A stretch of 64,000 bases of DNA from Euryodendron excelsum (GCA_033060915.1 CM065377.1:53995183-54059182), one strand, 5' to 3'; shown: positions 1 to 12,416, numbered from the stretch's first letter. Program-made: numbers and translations. The notes: generated by a model from the letters alone, not told the origin.

Positions 1-260
1 TCAGGTGAATGATTTTCCACTATATTTTTATTTGTTTTTTTACTTCTTGAATTTTGTTTGTTTATGAAATATATTCAGAAAATTTTGGGTAATGTGGGTT
101 TGTAGATTTTTTTGTCAGTAAGATAACTACATAAGGCATGCTAAAAACTATTATAGGGGTATGATTTTCCTTATTAAAAATCTGTAAGTACTGTAAAGAG
201 TAAAAACAAAAGCTTATATCCCAACTGAGCAGGAGTGCATCTCTTTATTGCCTTTTGCAG
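1..260 (+). other. Intron of the helicase gene (left-edge remainder)
   Basis: AT-rich sequence with no coding signal, ending in a pyrimidine-rich stretch and TTTTGCAG directly before the first exon in the window. It is the downstream part of an intron of the DHX35-type helicase gene; the earlier exons lie outside the window. Confidence 0.7.
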
Positions 261-3181
261 TCTATCTGGATTTCTGCTAGGGGGCAACAAAAGGAGCTGG
301 ATGAAGCCAAGCTGAGATTTGCTGCTGCTGAGGTTTGATCTCATTTTCCCACAAACTTGTATAAACTCAACTCAGCTTGATTCAACAAGCCATGCTTTCA
401 TAATTAATTTCAGTCATCATAATCGTTAATCTGCATGCTTAGAAAGTCAGCCTAAGGTTCTAAAATTTTGCATGTTCATCATTCCTGTCTAATTGAATTT
501 TGGAAATTCTGTACTTGGTGTTTGATTTACTTCATTTGTCATCATTGCCCTTGATGAAATCAGAACCTAATATCTCGTGTGATAAATCAGTACAATATTA
601 TTTTTAGAGGATTTGGTATATCACATACCTGAATGTACACAAAGGAACTCTATGGTTTGAATGTGCATGCAATTCAAATGGTTTAGGGTTTACGTTGTGA
701 ATACATGTACCATTTATTTTTCCATACTTTTTGCAGGGGGATCATGTGACTTTCCTAAATGTCTACAAAGGATTTCTTCAGTCTGGTAAATCTTCGAGGT
801 GGTGTCACAAGAACTTTGTAAACTACCATGCCATGGTGGGTATCTTTTTTTAGCTGCTTTAAATATTTTTCCACAGTTTTTGTGTATAAATCTTTTGTAT
901 ATGATAGATAATGATCCACTAAACACACAAAAATGGGGGTTGCTTTAAACCATTGAACCTAGATGATAACTCTTAATGGCAAAAACGTCGTCGCCAGATC
1001 ATTTGGTGAGGTTTTTTTTTGTACAAATCTTTTGAAAGAATAAAATGTCAAAATTAAATTATTAGGAATTTTACTCTTAACCATTCATTCAAAAAAATTT
1101 GGAAAATAAAATTTAAAAAATTGGAAAAATGAAAACAGCTCTTGGGCATATCACACCACATGTGCACAAATTATGCATTACTCAAGCACATTACATATAT
1201 CTTGGAAATTCATATGGGCTATTCTATTGGTACATATTTCATCTTATATCAACACATGTTCCACAATACCTACATGCATGAAAGATAATCATAGTTACTT
1301 TGAACATGAAGATAGATGGCGTGGGAAAACATGGTAATTCAATTCAGCTTTCACACCAAAATTTGTTCAGTGACTGTTAATGGAATTCAAAAATAAGACT
1401 AGCTAAATATAACCCTGGTCCAATTGGTTAAGGCAGGTGAATAATATTGCATGAGATACAAAAGAAGGAATCATAGTTACTTTAAAACTTGCCAATCTTT
1501 TGCGCTGACCATCTGAGCGTATCCTCTCTATCCCCAAAGAAGGAGACATAGTTAAACTTCCAGTAAATTTTTTTTTTGGTGGCTATAGTTAATTATCTGG
1601 AATTTGTTTGCTTTAAGATACTTGTATGGTATGTTTCATGCTCGTGTAACTTATGTTGATTTTGATTTATTACATGTGCAGCGAAAGGTTATTGAAATTA
1701 GAGAACAACTCAGAAGAATAGCACAACGAATAGGCATAGTCTTAAAATCTTGTGAAAGTGATATGCAGGTAATGCAGTGCAACACTTTAGTGATCTTTTC
1801 AGGGATACAAGGTTTTAAATATTTACTGTCTTTGTTCAAGATTGCCTTCAATACTCTGCATTCAATCCTCACCTTTTGTTGAATCTGATATTTTTTCTCA
1901 TGCAAGATGAGAATATATAAGATTCCTCCCTACAAGTGAATCCTGTTTTTCCTCGCAAGAGTATTCTTTCACCTTGAACATAGTAAGCATGAATATTCCA
2001 ATTGCTTATTTCAAGAAAGAGGTTATAATATGAACTTTCAGAGATGGTTTAACAATCGGATGTTAATTTTTTCTTTCGTTATCTTTTCATCTTTCTGACT
2101 TGGTAAGGAGTATTCATATAATAAACCATAAGAAATACAAGTACTGACAAGAAAGTGAGTGAAAATAGTATCTTACAGTGCAAGAAATAGTTATAATCAT
2201 GTAGCATTCAAATCAGAGAAATGCAAGCAGGATTGATCTCAATAACTTGCAAAATGATGGGTGCCCAGTATATGGAAGTTTCTTTTGTTTGTTGGACCAT
2301 CCACATGAAGACATACTTATTTCAATGTTTCTTCTTCTTCCATAACTACCTACAGGGATTATCTCGTCTGTTATTTGACATTGGCAGTTAATGGTTGAAT
2401 ACGTCTGGCAAAAGTGTTTAGATTAGCCCTAGAAAAATTTAATAAACTGGTTCCAAATTCCATATTAGGGCTTCATCTTACCCATGGAGCAGATGGATGG
2501 TAGATTTCATTTGCTTCATGGAGCACATAAATATTATCATAGGGGCATGGTTATGGTCTATCAGTAAGATGTCAATCATCTTGATCATATTGGGGAGAAT
2601 CTCCAACCGTAAAATGGCAGATTTAGTGGAACAGGTGTGCCTCACATATCTATCCAGGTTAGGAGAGGCTTTAGTTACATTTGCTTATGTTGGAAGAAAA
2701 TGCGTGGTACATCTTTTATGTATAAATCTAATACATTTGTAGTTTTAGGTTTACCTTCAAACCTAATAGCCTGTTTGGAACTTGGGGAAGGGAAGGGAAA
2801 GGAAGGGAAAGTATTATTCCCTGTCCTTTCCTTGTTTGATTTTGTAAAGAAAATTGGAGGGAAAGAAGAGAGAGAAAGAGATAACTTGATTTAAAACTTT
2901 CTCTCCTTTTCCCCCTCACTTTCCCTCCCCTTCCCTTTTCCCTCACTTTCCCTTCCCTTCCCTTCCCTCCCCCAAGTTCCAAACAGGCTGTAAGTCAAAT
3001 AAATATCCAGAAACAGCCTGAAAGTAGGCTTTTCTCGAATGAAACCAGGCCTGCTACGAAGTACTTTATGCCATCTGCTGTGAGTACTTCATTCTGAATC
3101 TCGATCTATATTGTGTCCTTTCTATTCACAGGAAAGTTTCTTTGCTCCTCTCTCTCTCTCTCTCTCTCTACATGTATATAT

Positions 3182-3222
<41 letters not shown>

Positions 3223-6200
3223 TATGGATATATTGATATATACTTATATAAAAGTATGGATTAAAACACCCTTTTAAATTTAAGGGAGTTTCTTATTTAA
3301 CCCCACTCGATTTAGGCTTACTTTGCAAACTAATGAACAGCTCCAGCCTCCAGAATTGCTCCACAAATTTGCTTCTCTATGTCCTCTTATGATCCTTCTC
3401 AACTTTCTTCACTCCATGCCTTCTAACTTTCACAAACCTATCGAGTCTTGACTTCTAATTCAGTTAGACCAGAATAATATTCTGATAGGAGTTCCAGTCC
3501 ATTTTTATACTTCATGACAAACTCCTCTTTCTTTTCTCTACCTTCTATTTGTTGATGGTTCTCCTGCTGGTAATCATCACTCTCTTTGCCTTCAGTTTTC
3601 TGTTTGTCTTGCTACAAGAGCAGATTTTAAGGTAATATCATCTAAATCTAAATTAAACCAATTTTATTTATTGTTCTTTTGTGATTTGTGATTTGTCTTA
3701 CTTCTCTTGTCTTATTTAATTTGCTTCATATTTCATTAAACAAAATAGTTAGAAGCATATGATCTGTTACCATAATATGAAATGCCATTCTTTCATATGA
3801 CAGATTAGATTGGGCATCATAGAAGTTGTGTTGCTGATCCCAAAGTAGTTAAATTAACTTAAGCATTTTCTCATGTCAATATCTATTTACTCCAGACAGG
3901 TGGTGGCAGTTAATTGAGAAATTCGACTTTTGCAAGTTCATTATGCATAATAATGACAACACATCATATAGTTCATTGTACATTACAATGATAATACATG
4001 TTATACCATCAATGCGTACATAGGAGTTGCAATGACACTGTCATTTTATCTATTTACTAATCCTAGTGAGATCTTGGCCCAGCATCTTGAATAGGAAATT
4101 CTACAGTGTCCTCAAGATCATATCAATATGTCTCCATCCAAAACCTGGTGACATTAGCTCTGTGATAGGGTTGCAAATGGCTACTTGGTTTACTGCCCAA
4201 CCATTGGAAATGATTTCTATGTCAAAACCATTTGGGAATTCTGAAAGACTTGGCTAAAAATAGTTATTTGGTGAAATTCTTGTCACTCATCATAGGTACA
4301 AAATCTAAAGCCCTATATTTGCAGGCCAATTTCTAAATGTCGACCGTAGAAATTGAAGCACCAAATTATCTTCAGGTCAAGAAATGCATTGATCAAGACT
4401 ACATTAATTTGGATAGTTGTGTTATTGGGTATCACTAGGTGTCATGTACTTACATAACTAGATGCTATTAGGTTTCACGTATTTAATTTCTACAGTAAAA
4501 TACGTTATTTGGTGTCATGTAGTTAATTTGGTTATGGAACATATAGATCAAAATATGCTTTTTTGTGCACACACATGTTTAATTTTGTCTAGGTGTACAC
4601 TTGAAGCCATAGTTAGTCAGCAGCAAGGTCAACTTGATATTGGAAAAAAGTAGAAAATCACACTATATCCCCAAGGCCAGTCCACTTTCAAGGTCCTGAC
4701 TAAGTTCAAAGCTCAATCTCAACATAAGTAGCTGTACATGTGTTTCTCACCTCATTATACTTACCTTAACGTACATACGATATTACATTAAATTTTAATG
4801 TTAATGGTGTTCATAGGTTATTAGCTCAGCCACTACATTCAAGCTGGAGCTTTAAAATTAATGCATTGCTGGAAGAAGAATATATGATATCATTCACAGC
4901 CACTGTTGGAATTTATCTCAAAGCCTGTGCCCAATCATTCAAGAGATTCCCTCCATTCTTTACATACTTATACATTACATACAATACATATTAATAATAC
5001 TACATTGACCTTTACCCTTTTATCCACCTTCAATGAAATGTCCTACCCTTCTCCTTTTTTTTTTTTTTTGATAAGTATAAATAGTATTGAAGATATAAGG
5101 CACAAAGGGAGTGCCGCCTGTACATAAGGGAACTATGCAAGCCTAAGCCATGTATACCAAGGTATTAATCACAAAACTCCAAAAATCTAAAAATTGGTTC
5201 AAAGAATGATCTACGGAGCTCTTGAACCAACTATACAAAACAACCAAAAGTCTACTCTTAATCTGTACAATAGAGGTTTCAATTCCTTGAAAAGACCTCC
5301 TATTGCATTCACACCAAATCATCCACATCAAAACCAACGGCACCAACAACCAAGCCTTCTTCCTCTTCCTTCCGACTCTCGCACCCCTCCAGGAGAGCAA
5401 AAGATCCATGACATTCTTGGGGAAAACCCACTCCATACAAAACCATCCCAAAATCAAAGCCCAAACATCAAAAGTCACTACATAATGAATAAGAAGGTGA
5501 TCCACATACTCCCCCTCGGCCTTACACATACAACACCAATTGACAATAATATGCTGTCTTCTAATGAGATTGTGAATGGTGGTGATTTTGTCATGAGAAG
5601 CTGTCCAAACAAAAAATGTCACCTTGGAAGGGGCCTTGGACTTCCATATTTCTTTTCAGGAAAAAGAAGTAGCTTGTTGACCTTGAAGTATCATGAAAAA
5701 AGAATTTACCTTCAAAACTCTTGTTCCATGCCCCGACCATCTCAGAGAATCGGTGCCTTCTCCTTCAATAGAGAGGCCACAAAGAATTCCCAAGAGTGCA
5801 ACCATTTCCTCCACTTCCCAATCATTAAGATCTCTCCTGAGAGCAATGTCCCAAAAAATATGATCGTCATCACAAACCAAGTAGTCACCCACTGCCGCAT
5901 CTCTGTCGGTAGCAATACTCACAAGATTCGGAAATATGACCTCTGAGGTCTCATCCCTACACCATTTATGACTCCAAAACCGAATTCTAGCACCATTCCC
6001 CACCACAAAATGGATTTGGTTCCAAAAAAACGTGTATATTCGCCGAGTTCCTAATACCCTTCCGCAGACCTTTCCCATGAGGAGCCGTTACTTGCAACGT
6101 AGACCAATCTCCCTAATTACTCTCGTATTTCGCTTGTACTACCTTCCTCCAAAATCTATCCCTATCACGAGCAAATTTTCTCAACCACTTCCCCAAAAGA

Positions 6201-8978
6201 GCTTGATTGAAAATTACCAGTTTACGAATCCCCAAACCACCTGCTCTTATAGGAGAGCACACAGTCTCCCAATCTACAAGGTGATACTTGAACTCTTTAC
6301 CTATACCTCCCCATAGGAAGTCTCTTTGCATCTTTTCTAATCTTTAAGTAACCGAAACTGGAATGGTAAGGAGAGACATGAAGTATGTAGGCAGACTCGA
6401 CAGAGTACTTTGATCAAAGTAAGCCTCCCTCCTGTAGTTAAATATTGCCTTTTCCACCCCGCCAGTCTTCTTTAAAATCTCTCAATGACTCCATCCCAAA
6501 CAGCCTTGGGTTTAAAAGTCGAACCTAGGGGCAATCCCAAATAAGCAGTGGGCAAACTTTCCAATTTACACCCTAAAATGTCAACAAGATCTTCCAAATT
6601 TGATACCTCTTCAATGGGAATCAGAAATGATTTTCCAAGATTCACCTTCAATCCAGATACTGCCTCAAAGCAAAGCAACACACACCTTAGATACCCTAAG
6701 TCTCGTTCACTCGCCCCGCAGAATATCAGAGTATCATCTGCGTATAGAAGATGGGATACCAAAAGAGTTTGATCAACCACTCTACCCAACTTAAAACCTT
6801 TCATAAAATTCCGCATTACAGTTTTCCTCAACATGCTACTTAGGACTTCCATCTCTAAAATAAAAAGCAAGGGAGATAGGGGATCCCCTTGCCGAAGCCC
6901 TCTATGGGATGGAAAGAAACCTGTTGGAGAACCGTTGACCAAAACCGAGAATTTCACAGTAGACATACAATAGTGCATCCATCTTCTCCATGTCACTCCA
7001 AACCCCATCTTATCCAAGACCTGCATCAGGAAATCTCAATTAATATGATCAACGCTTCCTTAATTTCCAATTTGTAGGTCAACCCCAGCCTCCCACTTCT
7101 GAGCCTAGAGTCGAGACTCTCATTGGCCCCCAACACAGCATCCAAAATTTGCCTACCCCCCACAAAAGCATTTTGAGAATCTGACACTACTTTTCCCACC
7201 ACCTCTTTCAACTGGATTGCCAGAACCTTAGCCAGAAGTTTATAAGCTCCACTAAGCAAACTAATCGGTCGGAAGTCTCTAATGTTATCTGCACCTCCTA
7301 TCTTTGGAGTAGGAGCCACAAAAAGGCATCCTACAATCCTACCTAATTTTAGAATATATTTCAGTTTGTGATTTAGTCTTAAAAAAGATATTTATGTATT
7401 TTGATTATAATTTGCACTTGTGCATGGGTAAAGTTGTGCATTACTCAGTTGCTTTACATGGCAATTATACACTATTATCATATGCAATGTACATGTATTA
7501 ATACTATTGTGTACTTTTATGTCTATATATTTCCCAAGAGCTCTGGGGCAGAAGTAACTTTCGTGCCAGGGAACATTTATGATTCAATTAAACAGAATGC
7601 CCAAAGGGCAACATGTTTTAAGTGCCTAATCCTTGTGGTAGAATAAATACTATTCTATTGGTTCTATTGGTTCTAGGGAAGAGACTGCTTCCCGTTCTTC
7701 ATACCTCAAATTTCTGTTTTGCAAAGAATCTTTTGTGATGGTATCTATTTTCTTACCAAGGAGTGGTTGTAAATGGTTCCACAGCGCTATCCTGATGTGG
7801 ATAAACTGTTCACAACTTGATTACAGTTGGAGAAGTTTATGGTGATTAATATGTTGTGGTGGATGCATCATAAAATAGGAACATCTGCGTATGCATCTAT
7901 GCATAATAAAATAGGAACATCATAATGCATAATAAAATAGGAACATCATAAAACAGGACGCTGAGCTGTTTTCATACAATTACAGATGCTATGATCACAG
8001 TTATGTATTTTTTGCCTCTTGCAGATGGTAAGAAAGGCAGTTACTTCTGGATTTTTTGCCAATGCTTGCCATTTGGAAGTGAGTATGAAATTCTGATGCA
8101 TCACCCAATTATCCTTGCTTTTGTTATTGCATAAACTTCAATGTGTTAAACCTTGATGTTTCTTGTGGAAATCTTGCTCTACATAGTTTCCTCGTGAATG
8201 ATTGTTGCTTATCTTTTCAATAGGCGTTCAGTCATAGTGGGATGTACAAGACTGTTAGAAGCTCTCAAGAAGTTTATATCCATCCCTCATCTGTGTTATT
8301 CAGGTTGGTATGCTTACTTAATTCACGTTAGTAGCCTTCTAGCTATAATTTATTATGTGTGATTTGTTCATGCTTAAGGAACTTCAAGGCAGTTTAAGCC
8401 TTTGAGGATGTCTTATTTACTGACAATATTCATGCACAATTTTTTTTTATATTTTTGACACTTGCCAAACCTGATGATAAAACATGCGAAATACATTCTA
8501 CATGCTTTAATGAAGGAGTTAACATAGACTAGTGGTTCCCAACTAATGTTGGTTCACAGTTGCAAAAACTACCAATTTTTGCTCAAGAAACCACCCCCAC
8601 TCCCCACTGCTTTCTTCTCCCAAAGAAATATAAATAAATTGAATCTACAAGGCTATGCCATCTCAAAACAAACTTTTTGTAGAACATAAACTGTCAGAGT
8701 GAAACCAACTCGATCGGTTCTCTAAAATATCTGACATCTAGTACTAAATCAAAAGAAAAACAAAAAATCATTGAACTCATTGTAAGCATGCCAACTCTGG
8801 GATCTCATTTCCTTGAACCTTGTCTTGCAGGGTTAATCCAAAGTGGGTTATATACCATTCCCTTGTCTCAACTGATCGGCAATACATGCGCAATGTCATC
8901 TCTGTAGATCCTTCTTGGCTGATGGAGGCTGCTCCACATTTTTACCAGCACCAGCAACCCAATTCTATTGCTCATTGA
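261..8978 (+). CDS. DEAH-box ATP-dependent RNA helicase, DHX35 type (C-terminal exons, 5' partial)
   Basis: Six exons join in a consistent frame: 261-332, 737-835, 1682-1768, 8025-8078, 8224-8303 and 8831-8978, giving 179 residues to a TGA. Every intron has GT/AG borders. The peptide covers the helicase-associated and OB-fold (DUF1605) tail of DEAH helicases: the stretch around [13 protein letters not shown], then [43 protein letters not shown] and the terminal [12 protein letters not shown]. That order and those motifs match animal DHX35 and its plant orthologue, nuclear helicases linked to pre-mRNA splicing. The ATPase core (DEAH, motifs I-VI) is upstream of the window. The third intron (1769-8024, 6256 bp) is swollen by a LINE and a MITE. 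The family call is firm; the Arabidopsis DEAH number is left open. Confidence 0.88.
2768..2989. mobile_element. MITE with 20-bp terminal inverted repeats, purine/pyrimidine-rich arms
   Basis: The ends are AGCCTGTTTGGAACTTGGGG at 2768 and its exact reverse complement ending at 2989. The arms continue as GGGAAGGGAAAGG-type purine runs on the left and the mirrored pyrimidine runs on the right, so the 222-bp unit can fold back on itself. There is no ORF. The flanks (CCTAAT and GTAAGT) show no obvious target-site duplication. It lies in the long helicase intron. It resembles hAT-type non-autonomous elements, but the superfamily is not proven. Confidence 0.72.
3147..3221. repeat. Compound (CT)n / (TG)n microsatellite
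   Basis: A (CT) run at 3147-3169, then CTACATGTATATAT, then a (TG) run at 3185-3221, inside the long helicase intron. Confidence 0.95.
5143..6331 (-). pseudogene. LINE ORF2 C-terminal region with RT-associated zinc-binding domain (broken)
   Basis: Three successive reading blocks lie downstream of the RT. Block 6331-6113 carries [17 protein letters not shown] and [12 protein letters not shown]. Block 6078-5656 carries [14 protein letters not shown]. Block 5622-5143 starts with [13 protein letters not shown] and has a CxxC plus HLLIHY, the zf-RVT signature. Each is separated from the next by frameshift or stop, so this is a decayed copy. Confidence 0.85.
6472..7345 (-). pseudogene. LINE reverse transcriptase domain (broken)
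   Basis: The block 7345-7026 carries the RT entry motif DFRPISLL and [12 protein letters not shown]. The block 7026-6472 carries [13 protein letters not shown], the catalytic [10 protein letters not shown] and GLKVNLGKS, ending near YLGLPLG, the usual order in plant L1 elements. Where a conserved Tyr-Asp-His-x-x-Trp stretch is expected, around 7030-7050, there is a frameshift and a TGA at the expected tryptophan, so the domain cannot be translated in one piece. Confidence 0.9.
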
Positions 8979-9052
8979 TGAAATTCTTGTTGAATTATGG
9001 AGGCTGCTCAATATTTTTTAGTGATCAGCAACCCATCCTTTTGCCCACTGAC
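8923..9052 (+). repeat. Short tandem duplication of the helicase 3' coding end
   Basis: The last 56 coding bases (8923-8978, beginning TGGAGGCTGCTC) are echoed at 8998-9052 after the stop. The second copy shares TGGAGGCTGCTC, ATTTTT, CAGCAACCCA and the CT-CATTGA/CACTGA end, at roughly three-quarters identity. The copy lies in the presumed 3' UTR. Confidence 0.7.
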
Positions 9053-10655
9053 CACCATTAGAAGTATTTTGTTTTCCAAAGATGAAGGAAACAATCCGCA
9101 TTGTCCCGAAGGCATGTAGCCTTGTGCTCCTGTATATACACATATTTGTTGTGACCTCGGGAACTTTATGTTCATACTACTACTGTTCTTGAATAATGTT
9201 GGAAATTGTCACCAAATATTGATATAGGGTTCTCCTTTACTACTAACAATGTATTGAGAGCACTTTTGGGTCCCAGGTGAGTTATTTGTAAAAGCTGTAT
9301 TTTTATGAGGTTATCCAGTAACTTCTTTGAATTGCCGTAAGAACCAAATCAATCTGGCTGTATCAATCCTTAAAATTTTCAGTTCATTATTGTCACTTAA
9401 TCGAATTGCAGGAACTATTTCATTTTTAATCAGCTGAGTGGACCTATATTTTTGTAGTACATTGAAGAAAGCAGGTACAATATCGTGTTAGTGGGTTTCT
9501 AGTGAATGAAGCCGGTTGATCCCCTTGTAGGACTCGACCCCAAGTACTGGCACTGTTAGGGCTACATGAGCGGCATTGTGTCCGCTGTTGTGTTACCATA
9601 GCACTATACTACCTTAGTGAATTACGTTTTTGGAACGGCGTTTCGAAATATAGTACTCTAGCGTTCCAAAACGGTGAATTTAGCGATTCAAAGCGATTCC
9701 AAACTTTTTTTCCTATTTATATCTTTAAAGTTTACCTAACGGAGAAAGAAATTATTTATAATGAACAAAAATATAGGAAGAATAGAATTTTGGAATAACA
9801 ATATGCAAAAAAAAATGAGTCATAATACTCATAGAATGTGTTTTTAGATGATTAATTTAAAAAAATATAAATTATGTTTTATTAAATATTTGATTATTAA
9901 AGAAAATTTTGCTAGAAGTATCTTAATTCTAATAGTATACTTTATAGAAGTCTACTCCTAGTATATCATAATTTCGAAAATGTGGCGCATCACGTTCCCG
10001 TTCCCATTTCATGTACCGGAACGATCTGTATTTCAGGTAATATAGGTCCGATGGGATAGATGTTGGGCATTGGCGTCGAGGATGGAGTTGTGACATTTGC
10101 ACTCACTATGCCGCATCCGTATTGTGTTGAGACTTATGCTCATGACATATTGAGTCTCGGTGTGCACATTTGCATGCTGAGTATCTCATGTGCACTTGCA
10201 CGTTGAGTTCAAGTTTGTGCATACGTCCTCTTGGTTTGGCTAGCATTTGTGTTACATGGCACCATGTTGTGAGCTTATTGATTGCTATTCAATTGTGCCT
10301 ATCTTTAAGGGAAACAACCTTGACGGGGCACTAAGAGCTTCATAGATGAAGGCATTATGCCTAACGGGTGATACTTGACTCACACGCATGTCCGGTTGCA
10401 CATTGCTATCTTACTTGTGTTTCGGAAGAGACTAGCGTTAAGTACATTATTTGTCATGTGTGCACGCATTTGAGAATGGCGCTGCTATCGCCTATAGCTT
10501 GAGTTAGCAGTATGGCTTAGGTATTAGAGGATGGAGCTTAACAAGATGTGCGGGGCATTACGGATGGATCCTAAACGAGCGCATAGTCTTATACCTCGGT
10601 GTTTGAGTTTAACGGGATTATTACTTAGTGCATAGTCGCATCACGGGTTATTTTC
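8979..10655. other. 3' flank of helicase and unclassified repeat-like DNA
   Basis: 8979-9480 is probably 3' UTR and flank. About 9529-9566 holds ACTCGACCCCAAG and GCACTGTTAG, matching the monomer of the array at 13382-13700. 9640-10020 is AT-rich, with GGAACG/CGTTCC blocks at its ends that could pair. 10030-10655 is more GC-rich and free of long ORFs; it adjoins the gypsy protease remnant and is probably degraded retroelement or nearby repeat. No gene is seen. Confidence 0.5.
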
Positions 10656-10659
10656 GTTG

Positions 10660-10990
10660 CGTATAATCATGGTGGGTCGCATTACTGTCACCGTATGGTG
10701 CCCGGCCTGCCAACCCATGACAATAGGCATCGCTCGTGTAACACCACAGATGGGCTACGTTGTCAAGTTCATAGCCTTAATCTTGCTGAAGTCCTTCTCC
10801 AAAGACAACTCCAGCCTTTCTACCTCAGTCCCAGCAACAAAGTTGTGGGTGGCACCAGTGTCAATCAGTACACAAATGGGCTGGCCATTGATCTTGACAT
10901 CAACAAACATCAACCCTTTGATGGACACTCTCTTTTCTTGACCTCTATGCCAACTATGTCAGTCTCAACCTTCTCAGTAGGCTTCTTGCC
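10660..10990 (-). pseudogene. Retroviral-type aspartic protease of the gypsy element (fragment)
   Basis: Reading from about 10960 down, the frame gives LMFVDVKINGQPICVLIDTG followed by ATHNF, the DTG active-site signature of gypsy proteases, at 10868-10839. It continues into a KAMN...PICGV segment. A TAG interrupts shortly after (near 10755) and similarity fades toward 10660. A Lys-rich linker (about 10990-11130) links it to gag. Confidence 0.85.
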
Positions 10991-11130
10991 CTTGTCGTCG
11001 GGCTTTTTCTTCTTGTTGTTGCCCTTGCCATTAGGCACGATTAACTGTTTCACAAGTTTCTATCAATCAACAACATTGTCACCTCTCTTAGCATGATTCT
11101 TCTACTTGTCACCCTTCTTGGTAATAACAT

Positions 11131-12035
11131 TCATGTGGAAAGCTCAAACTCTCGTTCCCCCAAAATTCTTTCACTCCTGGAACTATGTCTAGACCTACAG
11201 TCGTCTTCCTCACTGTCACTAAAAGCTGCTTGCGATGTGTGATCAATCACGGAAGCCAATGATTTAAGGCTCTCTTCGGTGGGCATTCGGCTATTCGGTG
11301 CGGTCCAGCACGAAATTGGGCCCTTGCCCTTGCCTGATTGGTTGCTTTGGGTCTTTCCCTTATCATGATTATAAGGCTTATAATTGTTCTTGTGTGCATA
11401 CCCTTCATTCGAATTGCTCTTGGATGAGGATGCGACATTAGTTCCCCCCACTCTTGGGCTTACCATGCCCTTGTGACTTACCACCACCCCTATTCTTGCT
11501 TGGGGAATTGTCCCTTTGCTTTGGTTCAGAGATAAAGTCAACAAGACAGCTACGGCCTGAGCATGGGCCAAATCTTGCACACGTTGCCTGCGTAGCTTAA
11601 CCCGTGCCCAAGGCTTTAAGCCTTCAAGGAAAAAGAACAACTTATCTTTCTCTGACATGTCACGGATGTCAAGCATGAGGCCAGAAAACTGCTTGACATA
11701 ATCCTTGATAGTGCTCATATGCTTCAAATCTCTTAAAGCACGACGTGCATTATACTAAACATTATTTGGGAAGACAGCTTCAACTCTTGTTTCAACTACT
11801 CCCATGTCTCAATAACACATATGCCCCTTTGCATCTCATCATATTTCGTCCTCCACCACAACTTGGCGTTAACCGACAAGTACATCGTGGCCATGGTCCC
11901 TTTGGCCTCCTCTATGTCTATCCTTACAACCTTGAAATATTGCTCCATGTCAAACAAGAAGTTGTCAAGCTCCTTCGCGTCACAGGCTCCCGTATAGGCA
12001 TGTGGTTTGGGCACACGGCATCTAGGAATGTCCCC

Positions 12036-12118
<83 letters not shown>

Positions 12119-12365
12119 ACGGTGCATTCCCAATTACCTGAGTTAGCATATTCACTTTGCCATGATGCTTCTCTACTTCAAGCTGAAGGTCTGCCACCAT
12201 CTCCTCAAGGTCATGTCCATGAGCAACATAATGAACTTGCTCCAAATCATGTATCTGTCCCTCAGGGTGTGCCAAAGCTCCTAACAAGGCATCCATCCTA
12301 GCCATTTTTTCCTCCAAGAGATCCAACCTTTTCCGTTGCGTAGGCATATTGAAAGTTGCTTGCAT
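11131..12365 (-). pseudogene. Gypsy-type gag (broken; contains the poly-G tract)
   Basis: The first block (12365-11796) has a Leu-rich N-terminus, a Gly tract from the 82-base homopolymer, then PKPHAYTGACDAKELDNFL and FDMEQYF, the usual plant gypsy Gag (Retrotrans_gag) start, and KLWWRTKYDEM. The second block (11727-11131) has IKDYVKQFSGLMLDI and LFFFLEGLKPWA, then a Ser/Gly/Lys-rich tail. Between blocks there is a TAG at 11796-11798, a frameshift and a second TAG. No intact zinc knuckle was found in the tail. Confidence 0.85.
12037..12118. repeat. 82-base poly(C) (poly(G) on the minus strand)
   Basis: 82 consecutive C residues on the plus strand, immediately preceded by TCCCCT. On the minus strand it falls in the gag coding region between NAPW and GDIPRCR, where it reads as a glycine run. 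Homopolymers of C/G this long are very rare in plants. It could be slippage expansion of a short G-run or an assembly or sequencing error. Confidence 0.9.
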
Positions 12366-12416
12366 TGAAAGCTGTAGTAGACGTTGCCCAATATCCCAAA
12401 CTCCAAGCTAATCCTT

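Larger units (their letters stand above)
5055..7345 (-). mobile_element. LINE (L1-type) retrotransposon, 5'-truncated, in antisense inside the helicase intron
   Basis: Minus-strand coding remnants run from the N-terminal part of the reverse transcriptase (about 7345) to a zinc-binding C-terminal domain (about 5143). They end in a 16-base poly(T) on the plus strand (5055-5070), which is the element's poly(A) tail. The endonuclease domain and 5' part of ORF2 are missing, as expected of 5' truncation during target-primed insertion. The frame is broken several times. No clear target-site duplication was found. Confidence 0.9.

Noticed and set aside
5194..5946. 250-codon plus-strand ORF
   Set aside because: It is the reverse strand of the LINE zinc-binding region; composition (Pro/His/Asn-rich) is that of a mirror frame and no domain fits.
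11745..12146. Plus-strand ORF with a poly-proline run
   Set aside because: Made by the 82-base poly(C) on the strand opposite to gag; the gag frame explains the region.
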